Part shown: positions 46,101 through 61,100 of the stretch, in pieces
Layout of the letters: each line of letters starts with the position of its first letter
Numbering within the stretch: position 1 is the first letter of the stretch
From: Plazaster borealis
Taxonomy: Eukaryota > Echinodermata > Asteroidea > Forcipulatida > Labidiasteridae
Direction: 5' to 3'
Length of the DNA stretch: 64,000 nucleotides
Assembly: GCA_021014325.1 (NCBI GenBank)
Contig: CM037461.1
Location: forward strand, 1,017,501 to 1,081,500
The notes under the pieces: generated by a model
What the model was told of the DNA's origin: nothing
What the model saw: the letters and a program-made list of their open reading frames with translations, nothing else
The model's database searches: none
Program-made: the position numbers and the translations under genes

Positions 46101-49100
46101 CACCATATTAAAGCTTTATTTTAAGTAGCTAACTGTCTGGTGCTTTTTTTCTACTAGTGGCAGGCACTTCCAGCAGCCCTACTAGAACTTAAACACAATG
46201 TATATAATTATTTTGTTGGTAAAACTCTCACCTTTTTAAAATTTAAAGTAATTACTGTGGCCATTCAAAAATCACACTAAAATACCAGAATATTTTTTAC
46301 AAGTAGGTTGTTACCATGCCAAATATGGGGGCAAGGGTTCCAAGCACACAATGAAGACACAATATGGGGGGGGGGTACATGCCCCATACCGAGCAGCAAA
46401 TGTAGCAGGTTTCACATTTTTGTGTAAATTATGCCCACATGGCATAGCAGGAAGTGGTTGTTACATAATGCAGTAATTTGCGCCTGAAGCAAAATATCAA
46501 ATTACATACACTGGCAGGCCTGTAATTTATCTTTGAAGAGGGCGGCCAATTTAAATTTGCAATTAAAACTAAAAATATAATACTAACAACTTCTTCAAAT
46601 TTGTTTGGACACTAAGCATGGGTACCGAGGTTATGACCGGAGTGCAAATAAAATCCATGAAATTTCATGAATGAATACAAATATACATACAAATACAGTT
46701 TCAAACAAAAGAATCTAGACTCCCTGCTTGGATAGTATGGAGATATTGTTTTTTGACATTTTGGGGAGTCCTGCTGTGCGTGGAGAATGTGGAATGTATT
46801 GGGTATAGGCCAACACAATGGCTATCATGATCTCCACACTCTCCTTGTGTGGAGCGCTCAGAGACAATTCGGCACACTTACATTGGGTATTGGGTTTGCA
46901 TCAATGAATATTTATGATCTGCACACTCTCCTTGCATGGAGCGCGCAGAGACAATTCTGCACACTTACGTTGGGTATTGGTTTTGCATCAATGAATACTT
47001 ATGATCTGCACACTCTCCTTGCATGTAGACCATTCTGCACACTTACGTTGGGTATTGCTTTTGCATCAATGAATATTTATGATCTCCACACTCTCCGTGC
47101 GTGGAGACCACCGACATGCAGTGATTGGTCGGGCACACTCACCACGCATGGAATATGGGGCAAGTGGTTTGTACACAATATTACAATACACAATGTGTAT
47201 GCATTCCAAATTCTCCACGCACAGGCAGGACTCTCCATAATGTCAAACAAACAATATTTCCACACTGATTCTTTCGTTTGAAACAGTAGAAATAAAAAAG
47301 TAGAAAAAACATGCAAAGAGAGCACAATACAACCAGCAAACATACTAGACTTTGGTCAGTGGTCCAGTGGGTACTAACAATGTAATGCACGTACATCAAC
47401 AAAATAACAAAGTAAACATTAAATATTTAACCCTTCAGAGACCATAGCAGCCGCAAGCATCTTATACCAAAATTCCCATAGCAGCCACAAACGGCTGCAA
47501 GATTTGACTTACTTCAGCTCAAACAAGAGGGTCAAAGAAAAGGTATCAGACCGAATTGACATTTTCCAATGTTTCCCATGTTAACATAGGATGTACAATT
47601 CTAAAACAAAACTATGTATTTTGTTTCTTAATCATTTTCCCCAACATTTTTCCTGAAAATAGGGGGGCAAAAAATCAACAAAATTAGCAATGTCTGGGCG
47701 TATGGTGATGATTATACAGAAATGAATGGTCTCTTAAGGCCAATGACTATCCACAGTACATACACGTACATGGACATGCAGACATGTACAAGTTATACAA
47801 TAGACAATTAAATACTATGAGAAAGCAAAGACAAACAACATCTGCAAGGAAAAATATCAAATGAGATAATAAAGAAACCTACCCATCGTCTTCCTCAGTT
47901 TGTTTACTAGAGTTTGAAAAGCAAATAACCAAATTGTGAATAATACAGTAACGTAACAAGAACTGAGAACTGTTTGTCCTATTCTGATTAGTCTGCTCCT
48001 CAAACAGATCAATCGGTCAGATCGATCAGGCTGGCTCAGTGGTTTCTTTCCCTGCCTTTCACCTCTCTGGACCCCAGTTCGAATCCCACCTCAGACTGGA
48101 GCCTTGCATGTGGATTGGGTTTTCAGTCCCTACCTGATTGCGTTGGCTTTCCCCCATTGGGGTTTTCCTCCCACATCTAAAACTGAGCATTTCTTCTTGT
48201 TTCCTATTCATCCTATAATTGGCGCTAATTATGCTGTTGAATGTGTAATCAAATAAAATAATCTACTCTACTAACTGACAGACTCGGATGGCAAACTGAT
48301 GGGCCCGACATTAAACTATGAAAAGGAATTTTCAAGAAACATGGTATGGTACTTGCATGAACTTAAGAAGTCAACTTGTCATGTGACAAGTTGACTTCTT
48401 AGGTTCAATATGTCTCCTTGGCAAGAAAGATTATCAACATATGGCAAGTCGTCTTGTTAGGTTCCATAAGTCGTCTTGGTGAGATAAATTATCACGACAA
48501 GTCTACTTCTTAGGTTCAATAAGTCGTCTTTGCGAGATAAATTATCACGACAAATCTACTTCTTAGGTTCCGCAAGTCGTCTTGGCGAGATAAATATCAC
48601 GAAAAATCTACTTCTTAGGTTCAATGAGTCAACTTTGCGAGATAAATAGTCTTGACAAGTCTACTTCTTAGGTTTCGTAAGTCGTCTTGGCAAGAAATAC
48701 TTTTATGTCAAGTCTACTTTTTAGGTTCAATAAGTTGTCTTTGCGAGATAAGTATCACAATAAGTGTACTTCTTAGATCAAAAATTCGTCTTGGCGAGAT
48801 AAACAATCACGACAAGTCTACTTCTTAGGTTTCGTAAGTCGTCTTGGCAAGAAATACTTTCATGTCAAATAATAATAATAATAATAATAAGCAGTTCTTA
48901 TATAGTGCTTTATACTCCCGATGGGTGTCTCAAAGCGCTCAGTATTTTTCCTACAAGATGTAAGTGGAGTTATGTGTTGAAATATGAGACCTATTCCTTT
49001 GCATAGCACCATGTAATGGTTTACAAGGTGCTGTGGCGCAATATGCAGCTAATCAAACCAGGAACACCGGGGCGAACCCCTTCTCTTTACGATAAGTGCA

Positions 49101-52100
49101 CTGGGTTCTTTTACGTGCATTACACAACACACGGGACCTACGGCTTAACGTCCCATCCGAAGGACGAAGCATGTGGTTAAGTGTCTTGCTTAAGGACACA
49201 AGTGTCACGACTGGGATTCGAACCCACACTCTGCTGATCAGAAACACCAGAGCTTGAGTTCGGTGTTCTTATCCGCTCGGCCACGACACGCCACAAGTTT
49301 ACTTCTTAGGTTCAATAAGTCGTCTTTGCGAGATAAGTATCACAATAAGTGTACTTCTTAGGTTCAATAATTCGTCTTGGCGAGATAAGTATCACGACAA
49401 GTCTACTTCTTTGGTTTCGTAAGTCATTTTGGCTAGAATATTTATCTTGGCAAGTCGTCTTATTAGGTTCCGTAAGTCGTCTTGGAGAGATAAATTGTCA
49501 CGACAAGTCTACTTCTTAGCTTTCGTAAGTAATCTTGGCAAGAACTATTACCATGGCAAGTCGTCTTCTTAGGTTCCATAAGTCCTTTAGCGATGACAAA
49601 TTTTCAAAACAAGTCTACTTCTTAGGTTCCACAGGTTGTTGTGGAGAGATAAATTTTCACGACAAGTCTACTTTGCGAGATAAATAATCAGACTGCTGAT
49701 ACAGTAAATTTCCACCTTCATTAATTTGGTCAAAATGCACGAATTAACAAAAGCGATAACTGATCATTTTTATTCTAGGAAATACAAACCTTCCATTACG
49801 TGAAGCTGCTGGAGAGTTGTTCTGAGTTAGACGAGAAAACACATTATCACTTCTGGCTTTATTGGCTGGTGGTGAGCCTGGAGGTGAAGGGTCAGGAGTA
49901 TGCTCACTGTGCATGACAAACAACAAATTATTATTTGATAAGTATTTGTTATTAGCAAAATATACTATTTTATAATTTGATATTTTGCTAGTCTTCTCAG
50001 GGTAAAATTTTAGGGGGTACAAGGGGGTGCATCATTCTTTCTAGCGGGGCACTTCTTGCCGATTAAAACTGTAGTTTCCATTTGCATTTCTCTTAAACAA
50101 GCCCCTTTTCTGCGCTCTTATTATGCCATTGGTATACAAGTTGTCACTGTCGCCACGAAGTGGCACAGAGGTAGATACAAGTAAAAAGTAACAATCTGAG
50201 AAAACGGCGTTTAAAGTTGAACGCTTTTTAAAATTAAGCTTTCCTACAAAATTTCAGGGTATTGTCAACTAGTTTTCTTACAGTGGAGACTTGATGCATT
50301 GAACTTCATATATACGATGCTTTTTTATGTTTTTCGTCCTAAATTAAGAAGCAAAAAGTAAGAAAGCTGCGTGCTACTTCGTGACGTTGAAAAATAACGA
50401 AAATGGCCCTTTTTCGCTTTCACAATGTTTGTTTGTACACTGTGTGCTACTTCGTGGCATCGGTGACGAATTGTAACAGAAGCAGTCAAAGTGGAAATAC
50501 ATGAATAGAGAGAGAGAGAGAGAGGCAGAACTTTCAATTCCTGTCCTCAGGTTCTGTTTCACTGGGGGTAAAATTGCATGCATGCTTAACAGTTGTGTGC
50601 ATGCGCATGTACATTAAGTCATGTATTCAGTATGTATTGATTGCTATTGTTAGCCAACCAGTAACAACTCCTAATATATCTTTGTCAAAGATTTAAGACC
50701 GGTGACACACTACCACATGATCACAATTTGACCAATCAGAATGCATAAACTCTCTAAGGTACTTATGAATGTTAATTTAAGTCACTAAACTGACTTGGTA
50801 CAGGTAGATCATCATAGAGCTGCTTAAGCACTGAATATTGCTAGTACATGTCAAATGGTATTTTGGCTTGTAACCTTATTCTGGTATAAATTTTGTTGTG
50901 CTTAGGTAGTTTTTGTGCTTAAGCAGCTCTATCATATCGGGCCAAGATCTTGTGGTCAATATTTGTGAGCTGAGTCCAATTTCATAAAGCCTTTAAGCAC
51001 AAAAACTTGCTCAGCACAGACAAAATCATGCTTAACAGAAACAGGTTACCAGCCACAATTCTGTAAAGTTTACATGTTACAACTGGTGCCCCGCTCATTT
51101 TTTGCTTTAATAGCAAAGACATTTTATTTATAAGCAGTATTTTCTGCTTAACCTTTCATGCACCATTTATTTTAGCGATGAATTGATCAAATATGGACAC
51201 ATTTGGAAGAAAAAGAAAAAGACAAAAACAGGTCACACACTCTCAAGAGTCTCCTTTCACATTCTGAAAACTGTGTGGCCGTGCGATCTTTATTATTTAT
51301 TTTACAACTATTTTTCTGAAGGGATTCTAACCGGTTGCTAGCGACCGGTCCGCGCGTGAAAGAGCTAACGGCTTTATGACATTGGGCCCAGCTCTATATG
51401 AACCTTTCAATCTAACTTACACTGAGCCAGTAGGAGTGGAAGTGAGTGGTTGTGGGGCAAGAAGGCTATGTAACTTCCTCCTGAGTAACGGAGATGCAGA
51501 GTCAAGGCGCTGACCCGGTCTGAAATCCAAACATTATTAATGGTTTATTTTATTTCATCATTACTGAGTAAAAAGACACATGCAGTTTAAATAGTGAATT
51601 ATGGTCTCTGTATGTACAAAATAAGTGGCGTGTCGTGGTCGAGTGGATAAGAGCAACGGACTCAAGCTCTGGTGTTTCTGATCAGCAGAGTGTGGATTCC
51701 AGTCCCAGTTGTGAAACTTGTGTCTTTAAGCATGTTTGCTTCTCTTCACCCAGGAGTGCGAATAATAATAATAATAATAATGCAGTTCTTATGTAGCGCT
51801 ATATACATGTAGCCTACTCCTGATGGGTGTCTCAAAGCGCTCAGTATTTTTCCTACAAGGTGAGTGCAGTTACGTGTTGAAGTATGAGACCTATTCCTTT
51901 GCATAGCACTATACGATAAGTGCACTGGGTTCTTTTACGTGCATTACACAACACTAGGGAACTACGGCTTAACGTCCCAACTGAAGGACGAAGCATGTGG
52001 TTAAGTGTCTTGCTTAAGGACACAAGTGTCGATTCGAACCCACACTCTGCTGATCAGAAACACCAGAGCTTGAGTTCAGTGTTCTTATCCGCTCGGCCAC

Positions 52101-55100
52101 GAATACTATTATTATTTATTATTATTATCATTATTATTATATATTTCTGGTAATGAAACCAAGGATGCCTCATAAGTGAACTTAATCACTTGGCTCAATT
52201 GGTCATCGAAGTTGCAAGAAAATAATGAAAGAAAAAACACCCTTGTTCCACAAATTTGTGTGCTTCAGATGCCTGAAAAAGGCTTCAGGTCCAAAGTCTT
52301 TTTCCGATTCTAATATTTTAGTGAGAAATTACCTCTTTCTCAAAAACTACGTTACTTCAGAGGGAGTCATTTCTCACAATGTTTTATACTATCAACAGCT
52401 TTCCGTTGCTCGTTACCAAGTAAGTTTTTATGCTAATACATATTTTGAGTAATCACCAAACATGTCCAGTGCCTTTAAGCGCTAGGCCCGTATACTCTAC
52501 TTACTTTTCCCTTCTTGCTGATGTGAGTTTTGGAGGAGGTAAGATGACTGTGTCTGTAGAATGACTTGAGTCATCTCCAGAGTGTTCACTGGACTCCATG
52601 AGAGGAAGGAGCAGAGTGGGTTCAGTGGTGTCCTTTGATCCTGCATACAGCAGCTCTTCTTGGGTGGCTGTCCGGCGTCTTGCCTGGTAGGAAGATTAGA
52701 AAGTGGTAACTACTAAAAGGCTATTTCTGATTTAGCTGCTACGGATACGGTTGCATCACCACATTAAGATGCATTGAAGCATAGGCTTCCATTAACAACA
52801 GCCACTGCACAACCGCCAATAAGGGGTCTTGTCAAAATTAATCCAGGACAGGTAGTTGGATACAAATTCTCTGATGTCAAATTTTGGTTGGATTTTCTGT
52901 TGGACTGTATTTCTTCAACCGCGCTGGTTGGCATGGACGGCCGAATTAAGTAAAACATTCAATCCTGTAAACAGATGTTTTAACCAAATTCAACATTTTC
53001 TGCAAACTTTCAATTGAATAAAATACCACCCAAGATTGGTTGCTTTGTTTCAAAAAAATTCAACACTATTTTTGAATATGTGTGTAACATTGTTACAAAC
53101 TGTGGCGATCTGTTTTTGCTTTGCATTTATGGCTTCCCACAGTTTTCCAACCTTCGTTGGCAAAAACTTGGGCTGTGACGTTGCAATAGAAAGGTCTATT
53201 CGGCCTGATTGTTTGTATAAACTTCATTGGTGGCGCTTTGGGCCAAATTTCATGGCACTGCTTTTCATGGATATCTGCACTTACAGGGAAGTTGAAAACA
53301 AAATAAATAAGGGATTTGCAACTTTGTAATACGCCACCAGAATTTCACTAAACTTTGCAATAAACCACCAGGAGATGTTCAGTGTTTAAAAAGGAACCAA
53401 CACTCCCACCAAACCAACAAAACAAACTACCCAACAAACACCCCAATAAACAAACTAACACATTTTTTACATAACTTTCTTTACCTTGCAAGAGAGTATT
53501 TTCATTGGGAGGGTACACAATGTATACTGCTGATTGGCAATTCATTTTTAGGTCATTTGAAAGGCAGTTTGCCGATGGGCCGACTACCAATGCCAACCAC
53601 ATAATTTAAAGAACCACTAGCACACCCAGAACACCACCTCATTGTAATCATTTATTTTTCATTTATTAATTTTGGTTGTGAAGCCCAGGTCTCTCAGAAA
53701 AGCAAACCTAATCACTGTACTAGCAAAAGAACCCCATGGAGAGAAGACAAAGAAGGAAGTTTCAGTTCTTGATGTGGGAGGAAAACCCCAGATATTATTC
53801 CAGGGAAAACCCACGCAGTCAGGTAGGGGGACTGAAAACCCAGTCCACATACATGTAGTGCCCCCAGTGGGATTCGAACCGGAGTCCTGGAGGTACCACT
53901 ACACCAACCCAACCGTGTATTCAATAATGTCAAAGCAAACAAAATTGTTTGTTTTACCAATGAAAAGGATTAAAGAAAATTAGAAAGATTTTTAGTCGAA
54001 AAAATGACTGAATTTTAGTCTGGATGCCCTTAATTCTAGATGTACTTGATTTGGGGCTTCATTTGCCAACTTTGGGGTTTTTTTTTAGGGTGTCCCGCCC
54101 TTACACCCCCCTCCTCACCCAATCCCCTGGGCCCAATTTCACAGAGCTGCTTAAGGAAAAAAAGTTGCTAAAGCACAACAAAATTATGCTTACCAGTATA
54201 AGGTTACCAGCTAAAATACCATTTTACTGTACAAAATGTAACTGGTATCCTGCTTAGTTGTGCTTAGCAGAAAAATGTTAAGCAATATTTTCTATTTAAG
54301 CAGCTCTATGAAATTGGGCAAATAAAAAGGACAAGGAAAACAAACAACCAAATAATTCAAAATGTCTGCTTACCTTGTCCCTTGTTGTCCGTACCGGAAT
54401 TTGAGAAGCAGGAATTGTGGGTAGTTGTTGGTAATCAAAAGGAGGTAACGAGCCAGTGTTAGCATGATTCTGCAATGCATTCTGGGTACTAGCACTGCAT
54501 CCACCAATCACAAATCAGCACACACGAGAGTGGCATGCAGGCACAACGAAATATGGGATAAACGGGAGAGAAAAGTAAAAAACACCAAACGAGTGGTTAT
54601 TTGGTGGAATTGTCATGCAGACAAAAATATTATACAGTCCACATATTCAACATAATCAACTAACCACATCCACACATCAACTCAAGTACATCCAACTGAA
54701 AGAATAACACACCATACACTTGTTATTTGGTGAATTTCTCATGCCAAAAAACTCCAGTCCATTCATCATCCACTAAAGTCAAAACAATCCATTCATAATC
54801 CACTAAAGTCAACACAATCAACTAATCATCAACTACATATAACTGTATCAAAACTCAAATAAAAAACATATAATGCAGGATGAACATTCAAGGGACCCAG
54901 CATAAATTCCTTCCTATTGAAAATTGTCATGAATCTTCATAAATTTATAATTGTAAGAAATAGTTATAGGAAAAAGTAACTGATTTGTGGTTGAACAAAG
55001 AAAAATTTGACAAGAGCGGGATTTAAACCAACGACCTCCGGATTAAGGTGCTGGCGCTCTACCATACCTATCTAGCCATATTTTGGCGGTCTCCCTATTT

Positions 55101-58100
55101 TGGAAATATCTTTGTTTTGGGATGGCAAAAAAGTGACTGTCTGACTTTAACTAAAAAAAAAACCAACAGTGTTGTGCAATTTCTAGGTATGAGATTGCAT
55201 GAAACTAAAATCCTGAAATTGTATAACCATTCCCTTTTGGTGTGAAAATGAAGCCTACTGAATTTACAGTATGTTATATTCTAGTGGTTTACAAACTCTC
55301 TACACTATTTCAATAGACTGTGGGAAGTCTCGCGCATATCGAACAGGAGAAAAGAAATTAAGTCTATATTTTTCTTTGAAATCAAATCTTTTTAAAATAC
55401 CCATAGCAAGTTGATATAAATAAATTTTAAATTTTTGTATAATACAAATAATTTGTTCAAATTAACTTTGAAACAAAATTAAAACTTGGGACGAGGATGC
55501 ATATTGTAAGAAATCCCATTTGCCAATCACGCCCGAATGTGGCAGTTTTGCATCTTTTAACAAAATCTGAAGGCCCGGGGAAGTTCAATGAAAAATCAAG
55601 AATCAGGAAAAAAAACTGACAAAACACTGGTCTTAATTTTAGTTAAATGGGGGGTGATAATATAATTCTGCTAATAGAATTTTGATCAAATACAGTAACA
55701 ACCTTTTTTCATTGCTAAGGTTTTCTTAATAAAAAGTTCAATTGAAAATGATCAAAAATATTACATTACATGCCCAAATTTGGTTAAATATCGAGTGCAC
55801 AAAATGTTAGTGTTCTGCTATTAGAATTTAGTACAATTCAGTGCATCTTCTTTTTAATTACTAGACAAAAACACTTAGTTTTTCCTGTATAATCATCTTT
55901 TTTATTTTTGTTTACTTTACTTGTCAATTTTGTAACGTCAATGAAGAGGTAACTGCAAATGGTTAATGAGGTATTTTACATCATTTGGTCCTGCACCAAC
56001 TACAGTGTATACATTTTTTTTAAAGGGGTAGGGTGTTTCGTAGGGTTGGGCGGGGACGATCAACAATTTTTTTTTTGGCCGAATTTCGATGGTCTAACAA
56101 GGCTCGAATTTTGGAGGAAAATCCACAAGACTGTAGGGCTTGTAGCTCAAAACTTTAACTGGACCGGAGAATTTGTTACAAGACCAGAATCAAAATGAGA
56201 AGAACACTATCTACACAGTTTCACATTGGAGCTGTTTTTGAGACAAGCCCTAAGAGAAGATTTATCTCATATTTCTTATGGGTATCACTTCAATACTCAA
56301 TAGAATTGAAAGATATTTGTATTTATCAGTTTTATTTAAAAATGCAGTGAGGTGTTATTATTCAAAAACACAAGACTGCCAAACTTGTACTGTCGTAACT
56401 TTACTAGCCTGATGCCTAAATTAATGGCCTCGGCCCTGCGGACCAGTGTTAATTTCAAGCCCTACCTAATCTCTCCTACTTTCACTCCATTTTTTTTTTC
56501 CAGGGTGAGATGGAAGGGGAGGGGTAAAGGTGTGGGGGGAGGTGAAGAGTGGGAGGGGAATACTCTTTCTTATGATCCCTTACAATGTACTTGTATTTGT
56601 GTTTGTTTTTCATCTGTATATGTACTGCATATACATGTTATGTGTTTGTACTGTTCTACAATGTATAATTTGATAAAAAGCTAGCGATATCTTTAGGTAA
56701 GCTAGCGATATCTTCAGTTAAGCTAGCGATATCTTCAGGTAAGCTACCGATATATTCAGTTAAGCTAGCGATACATTCAGTTAAGCTAGCGATATATTCA
56801 ATTAAGATAGCGATATCTTCAGTTACGCTAGCAATGTCTTTAGGTAAGCTAGCGAATCTTCAGTTAAGATAACGATACCTTCTGTTAAGCTAGCGATTCA
56901 TTCAGTTAAGCTAGCAATATCTTGAGGTAGGTTAGTGATATCTTCAGTTGAGCTAGCGATATATTCACTGAACTGAAGCTAGCAATACCTTTAGTTAAAG
57001 ACAGTGTACACTATTGGTAATTGTCAAAGACCAGTCTTCTCACTTGGTGTATCTCAACATATGCATAAAACAACAAACATGTGAAAATTTGAGCTCGATC
57101 GGTCGTCGGAGTTGCAAGATAACTATGAAAGAAAAAACACCCTTGTCACACGAAGTTGTGTGCTTTCAGATGCTTGATTTCGAGACCTCAAGTTCTAAAC
57201 TTGAGGTCTCGAAATCAAATTCGTGGAAAATTACTTCTTTCTCGAAAACTACTCCACTTCAAAGGGAGCCGTTTCTCACAATGTTTTATACTACCAACCT
57301 CTCCCCATTACTTGATACCAAGTAAGGTTTTGTGCTAATAATTATTTTGAGTAATTACCAATAGTGTCCACTGCCTTTAAGCTAGCGATACATTCAGTTA
57401 AGCTAGGGATACGTAAGTTTGACGTAATTCCACTGTAAGCCACGCCCACTTCACAGAAACTGGCTCCACTGATTACCGGAAGCCCATAGGAGTTGCATTG
57501 ACCTAGTTTGTATAATTTGCTGATTTATGCAAGACAAGTTCAATAACTTGGACTTGTCTTTTTACATACATGTATGTTCTTCAAAGACTATAAAGTCCTC
57601 TCAAAATTAAAAGTTCCTTTCATAAGAAATGCCTTTGAATGATGAAAAGGTAAAATTACACGCAAGAGTTTCTGGAAAACTAGAGGATGCAAAATATTAC
57701 ACAAAAAACAATGAGGTACATCCTTATTTACAGTGAATATTTTTTACAAATGTACATAAACTGATCACTGTCAACTGTTTTTAAAAAATCATACAAATTT
57801 CACAAACAAACAATATCATAAGGTACGTTAAATACATGTAACTACATGCATGCAACATTTGTAAAATTTGCAAAATATATACATGTATATTGTCCGTCAA
57901 TATTGAAAAAAAATTACTATAAAATTTTGAATTACTATCAAGGTCAGGAATTTCAGATGACAAAGGAGCAAGCTAATTTTTCTTGTGTGTATACAGGGAA
58001 CTTCCAATCTTAAAGAAACAATTTATAAGGCACTACATGAGAGGCTTTCAGGTCAACCCGGTCAGAGGTCAACCCAGTCTGAATAAATTCGGTCTGAAGA

Positions 58101-61100
58101 AAGCCTGGCCAGAGGTCAACTTAGTCCGAGTAATTTCGATCTGAAGTTAACTCCAGCAAAGGTCAACTGAGTCTGAGTAATTTCAGTCTGAAGTTAACTC
58201 AGGCAGAAGTGAAATCAGTTTGAGTAATTTTGGTCTTAAGTTAACTCAAGCAAAGGTCAACTCAGTCCATGTAATTTTGGTCTAAAGTTAACTCAAGCAA
58301 GGCTCAACTAAGTCCGAGTAATTTTGGTCAGAAGTTAATTCAAGCAAAGGTCACTCAGGCTGAGTAATTTTGGTCTTAAGTTAATTCAAGCAAAGGTCAA
58401 CTCAGTTGGAGTAATTTCAGTCTAAAGTAAACTTGGGCAAAGGTCAACTCAGTCCGAGTATCTCCGGTCTGAAGTAAACTTGGGTAAAGGTCAACTCAGT
58501 GCGAGTAATTTTGGTCTGAAGTTAACTCAAGCAAAGGTCAACTTAGTCCGAGTAATTTTGGTATGAAGTTAACTCAAGCAAAGGTCAGCTCAGTCCGAGT
58601 ATCTTCGGTCTGAAGTAAACTTGGGTAAAGATTAAATCAGTGCGAGTAATATCGGTCTGAAATTAACTTTGGTAAAGGTCAACTCAGTCCAAGTTAATTT
58701 GGTCGAGGTTAACTTGGGCCATAGGTCATTTGGTTTAGGTTAACTAGGGACATGGGCCAAGGTCTACTCAGTCCAAGGCACTTTTTGAGGACATACAATA
58801 CACATGTTTCAATGTTGTGACAGTGGCATTAAATGTATAAGTGTAGGTTTGTTTCTGAGGAGTAAAATGTACACCATAAGAGAACTTGAGTAGCTAAACC
58901 TCTCTGTTAGGGGTTGTATACGTTTGGTAATTGGAACCCATTTTTTCGTTTTCCTTTATAGTTGTAGATATATACCAAAAAAACAGAGAAAGGACACAGA
59001 AAACTAACCTGTGAAAATTTCATTTCAAAAGGTGGTAGTGTTTTTAAGATATTGCCGGAAATTTGGAGCAGTTATGGCCTTGCAGGAAAAATAATCTGCA
59101 ATTGGAATACACAATCTGAGAAACGTTACTGTCAGTAACGAGATTCAAATTCTTGGGGATAAAAAGTGATATCATTATCCATAACCACAGTACTTCTCAG
59201 TGAAAAATTTTTTCAAAATGCATTGAGCTATCCAAAGCTGCTGTACATCTTACCAAGTAAGTTTTTATTGCCATAAATGTTTCCAAACGTATAAAGACCC
59301 TTTAAGTTTCCAAGGAGTAAATGGTACGTGTACATCACCCAAAAATGACAACCCCTAATAATAGTATTACTTGATTTACTTCTTAGTTATGACGAGCATT
59401 TTCATAGCCTGGAACGTAAGTATTAACAGAACCAGAAAAGCTATGATGATTACTGAGAACCAACTGATCAGATTGAAATATTAAAATCGGATTAGCAAAG
59501 GATAATCCAGATTATTAATCCAAATTATTAATCCAGATTATTAATCCAGATTATTAATCCAGATTTATAATCCACCCCAAGAAATAAAAGCCACAGTGTC
59601 AGATTGTAACAGAAAGTTTGAAGCCAGGTCAACAATTTAAGTTGTATGTTATAAAACAGTATATTGTAATTTTGGTAAGAAAACAATTTTGTGTATGTTT
59701 TTATAAGTCAATAATAATCATCCGATGTTATAAAACAGTATATTGTAATTTTTGTATGAAAAAAAAATCAATAATAATCATCCGATTAGCAAAAATAAAT
59801 CATATTTGAATTAAATGTTTTTGTTATTATTGACAGGGAAATATTAAAACGAGGATAGCCACGTGATATAAAACATGTACAAAATATCATTATTAATTAC
59901 CATTAAGTTGTTTATAATTTTTATAAACAAACATTTTAGCGAGGTCATTAAGTTTTGTTTTTGTGTTTGTGTATAGTATATAAACAATATATATATATAT
60001 TTATTTAAACAATTTAATGATGAAAAGTTAACAACAAACATTTATTCAGACAAAGAAAATCCAATTTGAAATTTATGTTGTTATATAATCGAGAGCGGGT
60101 GGGTTTTTTTTTTATTTGTTTTTTATTACATATATTTGTTTGTTTATTGCAAATTAGTTGTTTATTATTTATTTGTTTATTATTGTTATTCAAGATCATG
60201 GGTTGTTGCCAGTATGTACAAAATTAAGAATTTAACAAAATATTTTCATGACAAAAGACAAATAAGAGGAAAGTATATTTTTCAATTATTTTAATGTATT
60301 TGTTCATTATTGTTATTCAAGATCACAATTGTTGCCAGTATTAATGCAATCAATTATTTTTGAAATAATTTCAAATTTGTTTTTCATACAAGATAGGAAT
60401 CCATGGAGGAAGTTGACCCCAAATAAAAATGTTGTGACAGTAAACAATCAAATGCAATGTTTCCACCAAAGAAACCCAACCATCAAAATCATCATCAATA
60501 CAGAAATTAACGAACATATTTATTGGATGATTATTTGATTCAAAAGAAGAATGGCTTAAAATGAATGAAATCAGAAAAAAAAACATTCAACACAGACAGA
60601 GATTAGAACAGTTTGTGAAACATGTCGGTTTTGTGTAAAGAAATGCAGAAGATAAATAGATGGAGGACCATTGGTCAGAAATTAAGTTTTAGGAAGAAAA
60701 AAATATTGGAAAAGAGACATAAATTGACAGGAAGAAATAAACAAAGATAAAGAAAGATTCATAACAAAATGAAAATGAAGAAAGTTAAATAGCAAATGAA
60801 CAAGCATGAAGAGAACACAAAATGGAAAAGGAAATTAGCGAAAAATAAAGGAGGAAGAAAAACAGTGTAAATTTATGAGAGCGGTTGATAATAAATAATA
60901 AGAACAAACAGGAACAGACAAAGGGAGGAATTTAAATAAATATGGACCAGGGAAGAAGCAGAAAAAACAAGGAAAGAAAAAGAAAAATGAATTAAAAACT
61001 TAGAAATAAGAGACCAGTTGACTGAGGTCATATTTACAACTTTTGACTATTTATGTATAATTTTCTTGAAAGGTATTATCTCAGATAAATTTACATGTAG

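Noticed and set aside
46787..47281. 164-codon ORF
   Set aside because: It covers tandem units inside a fold-back element, and the peptide is the repeat translated.
51421..51519. Alternative reading [20 protein letters not shown] of the linker exon
   Set aside because: It does not fit the phase of either neighbouring exon; the phase 2 reading joins both and gives a plausible basic linker.
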